DNA of 64,000 nucleotides from Toxotes chatareus. Taxonomy: Eukaryota > Chordata > Actinopteri > Toxotidae. Positions 27,901 through 39,580 of this stretch are shown piece by piece. The stretch covers positions 15,376,366-15,440,365 of the forward strand of contig CM028886.1 of the NCBI GenBank assembly GCA_016801885.1, in the 5' to 3' direction. Within the stretch, counting starts at the first letter, position 1. Every line of letters begins with the position of its first letter. Under the pieces are notes generated by a model. The model had not been told where the DNA came from. It saw only the letters and a program-made list of their open reading frames with translations, and made no database searches. Made by a program: the position numbers and the translations under genes.

Positions 27901-30900
27901 GACCACCGCTTAAAAAAATCCATATGACCATTGCCAAGTTAGTCATTAAACACCAGCCACCGGTCTCCAGCTGTAATAAAACTTTTGTTTATTAATCTCC
28001 TTTTTTTCCCCCACATATAACAATACATCTGTGCCTGAGGTGTGGTCATCTCTGGATTTAATATGACACCAGAGACTGAACTGTAGGAGCTTTACTGTAG
28101 AGTTAAATGAGCAGTTTGTGAGGATTATCACTGAAGTGAGTGTCGTCATTTTGAAGGCAGCTTTTTAATGTCAGTTGTTCAAACACCACAAACACAGGAT
28201 TAGGGAAAAAACATAATGTACACACAAAAGTGCATATGTATACATACGCATGGATGTAAATACTCAAATGTACAGTATGTGTGCATACAGAAAAAAATCT
28301 TACAAGTTCTGCAAGCAGCTGTTCAAAATCACACTGCATGCACACATGCTTACACACATTCAAGCATGCATAAGCGAGCCTGCACATGCACAAATTTAAG
28401 TGCAGGTCAGAGACAGCTGAGTCAGCAGAAAGGCTGATAGCCTCATCTACTTCACCACATTATCTCACACAGCATGTTTAAAAACTGCCATAACAATTTA
28501 GGCATTTGTGTGTTTGTCCGCGAGCCAATTTTCCAGTTCCATTACAGTATCACTACTTCATTTTGCATTTCAAAGTCACCAAGAGGTGAGAAATTTAGCT
28601 GGGTCCTCCCTTATTTTCATCTTCCCTCGCTCCTTTTCTCTCCTCTTCTTCAATACTTTGTTGTTGAGATGGGGGTCCTTAATAAATTCTGATATTCGCT
28701 TTGATTTTAAAAATATACCAAAGGCATAAAACTCTTATTTTAAAAAGTCTGAGCTTTTGTGATTTTTTTTTTCTTTTTTTCATTTTGCTTTCTTTTGACA
28801 TTTCTAGTATTTGGAGGTAGCGTTAAGCTGATAAGCTCACTGTTTTTTGCTGTAAAAGTCACAAGTGCAGCATGACAAAATAAATGTCGCACTGTCAGTG
28901 GTTTATGAAATAAAAAGTAATTTGTCTTGTATGAAAGAGGATAAGACAAAAGAATTCTCATGGAGGAGGAAAAATAAAACCATCTGACAGAGAAATGCAA
29001 ACAAATGCTTTATATTACAGAGAGATTGTGCTGTTTTGAAAGACAGCAGTAGCATTAGAAAATACTGGACTGTGAAAGTCTGTTTATCTGTGTATGTGCG
29101 CGAGGGAAATAGAGGGAGAGAGAGGCTAATTCATCTTGTGCTGGCAGTAGTATTAGCTGTGGATAGGTCCTGTAGACTGCAACCAGCCATTTGACCTACC
29201 AACATAAGCACAGAGAGAAAAATATCATGCTGCTTATATTTCTTGTATTTCATCATCAGTTCTTGTGGTCAGTGCTTTTGTTTTTTTTCTTTGTTGTGCT
29301 AAATCTGATCCCAACTCTCAGTTTTGAGACTTGTCTCCTCTCAGACTCTGGGTTACTCTACACAATTTAACCTTTGATCTGCACTGGATACTTCCCTCAA
29401 TACAGGATCAATACAGTAAAGAGAGTATTTTACTGTACAACCCCAAATGTTAGCAAATGTTAGAATTCCTTGAAAATAAACAGCATCTTTTGGACCCCTG
29501 CTCCTGCCAGGATTTCGTATAGCTGAAGTGTAAGAACAGAGTAATGGTTTAAATTGTCAATTTTCAAGAATAAACTTCCTCCAGACTAAAAATATGTCTG
29601 AGTCACTGCTGGAGTAAATGGAGGAACCAGCCAGCCTGAAGGAGAAAGAATGGCATCCATAACATTCACACACACACACACCCACCAAGAAACATATACA
29701 TTAATGTACCTAAGACATTTAATTGCCCTATATTCATTCCCTAAACACTAATGTTAACCTTAACTGAAACCATTAAATGCCACAAAATACCAGCAAAATG
29801 TCTGCACCTTAGAGGTTTTCATCATCTTTTATATAACAAAAACATAACACAACCTAGATAACACAACACATGCACACAAACGCGCACACGCATCATGCAC
29901 AGGGAAGCGTGCAGAATGGAGGACGTGAACAGAAAGTCATTACGAAGCAGTCGTCCAGACGTCAGCAGAGGAATGGGTGCTGACACTCGAATATGAACTT
30001 TGTCTAACTCCACATTAACTGCACCTTGTTACTTTGTGTTTGTGTGTGTTGAGGTGTATGTGCTGCACACGTGTATCCGTGCTCCTATGAGTTACAGTGT
30101 GCGTGTGTGTGTGTGTGTGTGTGTGTATTTTTACTGAGTGCATGAAACAGCAGAAGTGTGATAGAAAACTTTCCATAATGATGAAACATGCAGGTGCTGA
30201 TGGTCTAGTTTATAACAGTCCCTCACCAGGATGCAGCCCTCTCTGCTCATTAAACATGTGACTAGTTGAATTTCACGGTTCATGGCACTGGCAGTGGTTT
30301 CCTCTAAGGAGGCGGTTTGAGCTCACAGGCACTCTGACTGGACAGGTTAATTTGTGAGCTTAGATGCTTTTAGCATGTGTTTATTTATTTTTTTCAAATC
30401 CGCATACACAAGAAACTCATTGTCTCTGCGATTAGTCAGTAAATAGGTGGCCAGTTGTTGCTGGTGCACATACACACAAGAGACAGGCTTAGGCCCCCTC
30501 AGGTGATCCAATCACAAGTGGCGAGCCCTTAGTACCTCAGTTCACACCTGACGTCTCCACGTGAGTCTCTAATGACCAGCTGTGATCGGATCTCACACCC
30601 ACTCTCTATATGCAACTAAACATGTACAGCATTTCAGACCAAATGCTTTGTTGTTTTTAACTGGTGGGAGGCAGCAGTGCACTTCCTGTGCCCAGTCTGC
30701 CGGACATTAAGCGAAGAAGGGGAAATCAAAACAGTGTAGACAGGATATATTCCTTGGCCAAATATGGTCTGTGTTATCAGATCTCAAATGTGTCCTCAAT
30801 GCGTTTTGGGTGCATTCACTCCTATATTTGGAGTTGTCCACTTGTGATTGGATCACCTGAGATGCATGTTAATCCAAGGTGTGAACAGGGCCTTAAGTTT

Positions 30901-33900
30901 ACTATTCTGGCTGATCAGAGATGCAGGATCTCTGAAAATGCTCCTTTTAACTGTATTTTATTGACTCCATCTTGTCAGTTGTTTGTGTTTATCTATTTAA
31001 GGCAGTGATGGTAATTACACAGACTAATCAACGTTGACTATTGAGATAAACTACTTGACAAAATAAAGTGGACAACCTGTTTGTATCCCACTGAACTTTT
31101 ATAATAATCTCAAGATTTCTGGGAGAGAACACAGGTGATAGATTTCTCAGTGTTTTGGAAAATACTTCAAACTATTCCTAATGCACCCTATTCTCTGTCT
31201 CCCATACAGCTCCATGTAACCATCAGTAAGACGTCTGTGAAGGTGGTGTTGGATTGCTCCGTGGTTGGGGAGAAATCCGTCAGTGCAGCTGGTAACATCA
31301 CTACCGACGGAGTGGAGATCCTCGGAAGGATGTTTCAGCACAGAGGCGCACAGGAGAGCTCTGCTCCAGTCAGTATGAATTCTTGTCTTGTCTGTATTAT
31401 TGTGCAGTACACAATGAATAAAGGGTGAATTCATGCCTGTATGTTTAGGGTTCCCTGTGGTCATGAAAATTTGACCAGCGTCCTTCAGAAGTATAGAGTG
31501 ATTATCAGAACAGCAGAATGCGGGAGGATCTGCAAAATCAAGAAGTTGACAAAATCTTCAAGTTAGAATTTATTTAGAATTTATTTCCCAACCTGTTACA
31601 CAGATTTGTTAAAATAAACATTTGTTTTTCATATTTTCTACCACAGCAGGTCTGGCTGCCTGATATACACCACAGTTAAAGACAGATTAAGTGAAACTCT
31701 GCTTTAATCAAGTGATAATCACCTAGCTGTTAGAATTGTCCCTTGTTCATTGATTGCAATTGTCTTTCTGCAAAGGTGTGTGTGAATCATTATGGTCTTT
31801 AAAATGCCAACCATAAATATCTAAAACCATTTCAGTGAGTTACTCAGTTGGAGCTCATTTATTGCAAGTGGAAATGTACAAAGTGCTTTACATGTGCTTT
31901 GTTAGCTGTGCTCTACCCATAAAGGAGAACAGTCTCTTGAAAAAAAAAATTTTTTTGGCACACAGGCAGAGGAGAAGGTTAGATATCCTGGACTTCTGGG
32001 AATATTTAGCACTGCTCTTAGTATAAGAAAAAATGTATACCTCTGACGTGCTCCAAAGAAAATTCTCAGCTAGAAAATGTTGCATGAAGAGGTTGTTCAA
32101 AAGGAAAATAAGGAAAATGTGACATTTTCTCCACTTACCGACAGATTGTCCGTTACTGGCCGGTGAAGTGAATGGTTATTGATTGGAAGAGATGAGATCT
32201 TTGTAGAAAGTAATGTGGCATCTAACCATTATACAAATCACAGTAAACTATTTTACTGTCTGTACTTCAGGTCAGCTAGAAGTGATGTGTGTAGTTGAAA
32301 AACTTATTTTCTGTTGTTGTTGGTTTAAGCTCTACAATAAGCAACATTTCATAACTTGCGAGTGTCTTTCTCATTCATAGTGACAGTGAAGCTGTGTATT
32401 GTCAGATGATGAGTACCTCAGCCTGTATAGATTAAACCATGTTATGACGATCAGGACATTTTTTCCTCAAGGTTTCAATCAGCCAGCCCAGCATTTCTAT
32501 GAATCTGGGTCAAAACCACAAACTGTTCACAGGAAGCCTCTATCTGTTGGGTCTCCATGTTAGTTCCAGTTTGACTGAAAGTGCTCTGCTCATTTAAGTC
32601 AAAGATCCCATGTGGGGCTGTAATAAAAGACCTAAAATTACAAGGATAACACTGTTTCACACGGACTGCAAGGCAGGCCTTTACTCTTCAGGAATTAAGA
32701 ACATTTCCATTTAGTGTCATGCATTTCCCAATAAATTGAACAATTTGTGATATTTAAGAAATAGATGTGGGGACAAAGGACACTGAGCACCTATAACTGA
32801 TCCTGGGATCTCTAAATCAAGTTTGCTTTACTAAAGAATGATCCAGTTACTGTACTTCAGGATTTCAGGGGCACTATCCGTACTCAAGATAATACATAGA
32901 ACACAATGTAAACCTCAAGTACAAATTAAACATGACCAGACAAGGTACAACATTTCCATGCAGCAGATTCCCCAATTCACATGAAGCAATACAGACCATG
33001 ATTGTGTAAATGAAACAGTAGCAGAGAGAAAAACAAACACTTGTCGGACAGTTTTCCACTAGCCGACGGAATCTCATCCAAGTCTGTAATCACGTGTTCG
33101 TGTCTGTTTGTATTTAAAATTCCTTGATAAAACAGTTTCACAGTCATTTAGTTTAAGAGGGAGTTTTCCATAGTTTAAGTCATGTCTGTGATATGTACGT
33201 GTATTAAGTTTGATATAGATCTTTGTTGAAGGTAAAGGGGGATGTCTGGTGTCTGGATGGTTAGAAGTGCAGATCCCAGACACCACCCTTCTAATAAAAT
33301 AAACAGTACGTGTCAGCAGGCACCTTCTTCCCTCTTGATTCTAAACTTTAGAAATGAATCAGACACGAGCCCATGACCTAAATTATAGCCTGGTCTATAG
33401 TTTAAGACTAGAGGAGCCTCCAGAACATCATAACATTCATTTTATTTGTTAAAGCGATCGCCCAGACTGCGTCTATGTATCTTCTTCTGGCCAGGTGTGT
33501 GTGTCTTGTTTCTTATCAACCACAAAAACACATCATTACAAAATACTGTGGTTAAGATTCCAATTCTGATGTTGCCTCTCTTTCAGTTATGCATTTTGAA
33601 ATGATTTGCTAACTGATAATATTGTAATTTCAGAAATCAGTGGAAGTGCAAGTGTACTCATGCGTGTGTGTGTGTGTGTGTGTGTGTGTTTACAGTTCCA
33701 GCTCCAGATGTTTGACATCATCTGCAGTACATCTTGGGCCAGCAGAGATAAGTGTTGTGAGCTGCCAGCATTGGTAAGAAACTAACACATGCATATACTC
33801 TCTCTCTATCTCTGCCTCTTGCGCTCATACACACACACACACACACACACACGCTCACACTCACTTTAATACATAATTTTCTACCTCTCCTCTCTGAGTG

Positions 33901-34252
33901 CTCAGTGGTTTAACACTCTGAGTTTTACAGCCTTAGATAATTACAGTGATAATTGTGTGTTTTTTTTCTTTGTGGTAATTTTTAGACTGTAATTAGAGGT
34001 GGTGATGTATTGGATTAAATTACCATATATACTGGAAGTTGTTTCTAATGTTTCAAATTTTTTGTTCACCTCACATACATGAGGGGCCCAGTAAGATAGA
34101 AACACCCCCAGTATAATACAAACCAGTGAACTCATGCATAATTCTAACATCTAAATGAAGTATAAGCAGTTGCAGTGTAGGAGAAGTTGTAAACAATGCT
34201 GCTCATGTCTGGCCTGACTAGAGACCAAGTCAACTGCACACTCAATCTGTGA

Positions 34253-34292
<40 letters not shown>

Positions 34293-37200
34293 TTCAGAGA
34301 GTTGAGGAGCAGTGCCCTCCCATGCCTCATGCCTGTACCTGCTCCCAGGATAGCAAAGGACCCCCAGGACCTTCTGGACCCCCTGTAAGAGATCACTGTA
34401 TCTTCACTGAGTTATTTATTATTTCAATTAATTACTCAATTAATTAATCATTAATCACTCTTTTGCTCGGTCTGGTATGACGTCTCTTCAAGTCCTTGTC
34501 CCTGACTTTCCAGGGGCCTATGTGAAAATTTTTATGTCTTTCTTCTTGACTTTGCATCCCCCCCAACCCCCCGGCCCGTTTTTATACTGTCATTTATTTA
34601 CACCTCAGTGCATTTGTTGACAGGCTTTTTCATTTGCATTTTCACTTCTCCTGTTATGTCAGTTATTCACTCATTCACTCTGACTGTCTGGAAAAAGTTT
34701 GTATCTATTCCAGAAAAAAAAGTGTTTAGACTCTCAGTAATGGAGACTGCTGGTAAATTTCAAAGTCAAACAGCTTCTCCGGTGGCTGTGAAAAAAGGTT
34801 AATTTCCTGCTGTGAAACTTACTATTGAATGTTCAGAAAGACAGTTCAATTCTTTTCAATTCAAAGTACTTTGTTGTCCCTTGAGGGCAGTTGGAGGCCT
34901 CACTGGTTTGCAAAAAAAAAAAAAATTGACAGACACAAGACTTATTGGCAGTGGTCAAACCATTCCTGACCACCACTGTCAAACGAGTACAATGCGAGTG
35001 CATTTATCAGTTGATGCACATCTATAAATCATCTATACACTGATCAGTTAACATAAGTTTCTCTTAAAGCTGTTATTTTTTTGGAATCCCACCTGTTAAT
35101 GAAATAGGTTTCAAATCTCTAGGTGTTTTGATCAGGGTGACAGTGTGTTAGAAAGACGGATGAGCTTGTAGAGAAGCAGAATTCCTGTCACGCAGTAGCA
35201 GGTAAAACCTGATAGAGGCTGAGAGATGAGAGCAAGTAAATGAGCTCATTTACAGCCTGAGACTTTTTGTCTACATCCTCTCTTCTGTTTCTCTTTGTTT
35301 TTCTCCCCACTTGGTCTTTTCTTTCTTTTCTCTTTCCTTTCTCTCTCCCATCTCCATATCGCTTTCTTTTTCTCCTACTTTTTCTCCTTTCTTAAATTCT
35401 CTCTCTTTGTCTCCATCCTTTGGGGCTGAGGGCAGGGGAGGGGTGAGGATCAGCACCAGTATGGTTTGAGAAAGTAATTATATGGCAATTCAATTCATCA
35501 CAGCCGATTACAGTCCCCACAGGTTTCATCCCTGTCCGATGATCCAGATCCCCTCACTCATCTGCAGGGTTATATCCACAGGCCACAGCCCTCCCTTCTG
35601 CTTTGTTTATGTCTCTTGGTTTCAATATTTCATCCTCATGGCCTCAGTATATACTGCAGGCAAATGGCTAAGCCATGGAAAATATTCTACCAAAATTTAA
35701 TTTATTTTTAATGCAGGTTAAGTTGGAGGTTGATTCAACAATTGTGTGGTAATTGAGCATAAGTTGAAGACACTCATTCTCTTATCTTTACTCTTATTAT
35801 CAGAAAAAAGAGACTGGTGAACTTTTTACACACGTTTTTTTACACGATTTCGTTGTTTTTTGTTTTTCTAACGTTTACTGCATTCACTTCTGTCGCCTCC
35901 ATCTCTTTTCTCCTTTTCTCTCTTTCACTCTTGCTCTCTCTCCAAAGTAGAGATCTATAGCAGCATCGCTGTATCGCTTTTCATTGTCCTTCCCCTTCTC
36001 TTTTTCTCTGTATTTTTTATCCTTTTGCCTCCACTTTATCCCAATGCCTGAGGCTCTTCTCTCTCTCACTCATTTTATGCCTCTCTGTGCCTCCGTCTGT
36101 CTCTCTGTCTGTGTCTGCATCTCTCTCCGGCATTGAATAGGCTTCTTAAATCCCATTTTAACTGCAGCATATGGGCGTAGATGAATGGTTTAATGACAAA
36201 ATCATAGCCACTTTTGTGCTAAAACTGCATGCTACAGTCAGTGGGGTTTTGAGGAAGGATGAAAAGGCAGTGCCATTCCCCTTGTTAAAACAATATAATG
36301 GTTGTTAACACAAAAAGTGAATTGTATCCCCCTGTGGAAGAAAAGCTTCCTACAGACAGGAAAACTTTCAAAATCCTAACAGACTGTGAAAGCAGAAGAG
36401 TTTCACTGTAAACAATGGATGTGTGCAGAATTTGTTGTTGTGCTGCTGAGACTTCGCTCTCTGCGATAAGGCAAGGAGTGTGAATAAAGCTAAATAAATA
36501 CTTGGATCTGGGGGGATGTCTGATGCAGCGTCTAAACACACAGAATGCTGCCATGAAAAAACCACTGGAGGGCAAAGTGAGATGGAGGGTGAATCATTAT
36601 CATAAAGGATTAAAAAACTATAGTATTTGCCATCTGATCGTAAAATTAAAGATGAAATTGCTATAAAACATTATTTTACAAAGTTTTCATATCGAATATA
36701 GAATATGTACTTTTCTCTACAGTATATGAACATAGACACAACTCTATTTTGATCTCCACCATGTAGACTGGTGGAAGTAATAATTCAAAACAATGTTGTG
36801 CTTTTCTTCCTAAGAGTAATTTCCATGTTTGTTTTCACTCTCAGATGTATATGTTTTCCTGCCTTGCACAGCAGCAGGCCTCTTCAGTTTTCTAAATCTT
36901 TGAGTCATGTTTGAGATAATATTGATTGCCCCGACTGAATTGCAATCTGTGCCGTCTGATTTGGCACAGACTCAGCTCGATACCGAACATCAGTCGGCAA
37001 TCAATCTGACATTAAGGAAAACGAGACATGCTCGGCCCACTATCCCTTTTTGTGAAAAATTGAATTGTGCCCATGCTGTTTGAGATCCAGGCATTGTTTA
37101 AAAAATGTAAATTTGCCTTTGGCATCAAATTGCTCAGTTAAATGACAATAACTGTGTAATTTTTTTCCATTGCCATTAAAAGCCCATGAAAAATCCAAAC

Positions 37201-39525
37201 ACAGTTATTTGTACTGCTGGTGTTGGAGGCTAATTTCAGTTTTTCCGCAGGTTTTGCCCTGCCTCCAACAAGTCATGGGCACACATTGTTTGCAAAAATC
37301 TATTAAAAAAGTACTCACAAAGACAAATTGCTAAATTGAAAACATAATCATTTTGAAAGACGTTTTTTTTTCTAACATTACAAAGGCATGATTGTTGCAT
37401 TTTATTCAAAAGAATAGTTTTTCCATTCCTTTGCTGAAATTTAATTGTGTCTTTGCTGCCAAAAGGAGATTTTAAAGGACACTTTCTGCGTAAATGGTTG
37501 CTGTAATTCTTCTTCCTCTTTCCTTTTTTAGCACCACTACACTGTTGATGGGTGTTGATAGGGGACAAAAGCCATAGTCTGCTGTCTGTTCAAAAATGCA
37601 TTTCAATTCAGACGAAGGCTTCAGCATTCAGAATATTGACTTTGTGACCCAGCAACAGTCCTTGGTCCATCTACCAGACATCACAAGGAAACTGTCCAGG
37701 GAAATAAGAAGAGTGAATTTTGCACAAAAGAGACTGTAACCTTCGAAAATACCCACTTGATTTTTCAAACTCAGGCTGCTGAAGCTTTACACCGATCAGC
37801 CATGACATTGAAACCACTGACAGCAGAAGTGAATAACATTGATTATCTTGTTACAATGGTACCTTTTAAGGGGTGGAGTATATTAGGTAGCAGGTGAGCA
37901 GTCAGTTCTTTAAGTTGATGTGTTGGAGGCAGGAAAAAATGGGTAATCATAAGGATTTGATTTCTTGTGATGCATAGGGGACTTGGTAAGAGCATCTCCA
38001 GAACAACAGGTCTTATGAGATGTTTGTGGTATGCAGTGGTCAGTACCTACCAAAAGTGATCCAAAGAAGGTCAACCAGGGATCGATGACAGGGTCATGCA
38101 CGACCATGGATCTTTCATACACATGGGTTGTGACGGCTAGCCCGTGTGGTCGGATCCCACAGAAAAACTATTGTAGCACATTTGCCGAAGGGTTCCTGCT
38201 TGCTATGATAGAAAGCTGTCAAACCATTCTGTGCCTTGCAGCTTGGGACTGTCCACTGCCAAAAGTGCCTTCACTGGGCACACGAGTATCAGAACTGGAC
38301 CATGGAACTTGTCATCATGTGTACGGCCAGGCGTGTGTGTCATTTACCTGGAGAAGAGCTGGCATCAGGATGCACTATGGGGAGAAGACAAGTCGGCAGA
38401 GGCAGTGTGGTGCTTTGGGCAAAGTTCTGCTGAGATACCTTGGGTCCCGGCATTCATGTGGATGTTACTTTGACATGTACCATCTACCACTTTTGGCAGG
38501 ATAATGTGCCACACTTCAAAATTTGTTCAGGAATGGAGAACATGACATAGAGTTCAAGGTGTTGACTTGGCCTCCAAATTCACCAAATTTCAGTCCTACT
38601 TAGCATCTGTGGGATGTGCTGGAAAAACAAGTCGAATCCATGGAGTCAGTACCTTGCAACTTACACGACTTGAAGGATCTGCTGCTAATGTCTTGGTGCC
38701 TGATAACAGAGGACAACCTCAGAGGTCATGTGGAATCCATCCATCAGTGGGTCAGAGCAATTTCGGTGGCACAAGGGTGGCCTACAAAATATTAGGCAGG
38801 TGGTTTTAATGTTGTGGCTGATCAGAGTTTTTTGGGGGTTTTTTTTTTTTGATTGTTCATTTTTGCACAGAGCAAGGACTGTGGATTTTGTCCTTTAAGC
38901 TTTTGCAGCGGAATGGATCACTTCATGGCCAGTATAACCAGGGGGAGTCATTATAGTGACCAATAACTCTTTCAATGTACATCAAGACAGGCTTAAAAAA
39001 TCAGAACTATTCTTTAACAGTGAGGGTGTTGGCAAAAGTGGGACCAGACCTCACAAACATCCATATTTAGCTGCTCAATAAGTTCATGTTAATAATTAAT
39101 ATAGAAGATACACATTTTCTTCCATTAGGACTGATCTATTGCTTTTACTACATCTGTGTGTCTTTTCTCACATTCCTCTCCCTTCATGCAACCATCCCTC
39201 CTGTCCCCTCTGGCTAAATGCTGTAGGAACTACCTAGCCCCTATCTCGTTCCCAGGGGAGAACTATTTAAGCAAACACAGGAAGAGGATGTATCCCAAAT
39301 GGGCCAATGATTAGCAGATGTGTGTAGTTTGTCCCCGGATAAACCTTGGGGCTAGAGAGGTCAGCCCAGAGTTTACGGCTCCAGACTCCTGCTGTTACTT
39401 ACAGATGCAGAGTCATAAAGTGCAGAGCTCAGAGGGGCAGTTTACAGCACAGATCACTGTTGGCCTCTGTCCATCATAGTCATAACCCCTTCATATCAAA
39501 GACATGTACAGTTCCAGTTTTATTA

Positions 39526-39580
<55 letters not shown>

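Larger units (their letters stand above)
24453..31209 (+). other. col14a1: Longest intron (6757 bp), inside the TSPN domain
   Basis: This intron holds a CA repeat (26745-26770) next to a purine-rich block (26771-26900), CA/CG alternating stretches (about 28215-28400 and 29868-29900), a TG repeat (30101-30126) and a Harbinger-like MITE (30492-30892). The rest is unremarkable AT-rich sequence. Confidence 0.8.
33774..34297 (+). other. col14a1: Intron (524 bp) flanked by CA and TG repeats
   Basis: A CA repeat (33829-33852) lies near the donor and a (TG)17 repeat (34257-34290) at the acceptor. The two are complementary, so the intron could fold back on itself. Confidence 0.8.

Noticed and set aside
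38031..38504. 157-residue open frame that could be a gene
   Set aside because: It lies inside the Tc1-like remnant and is mostly out of the transposase frame.
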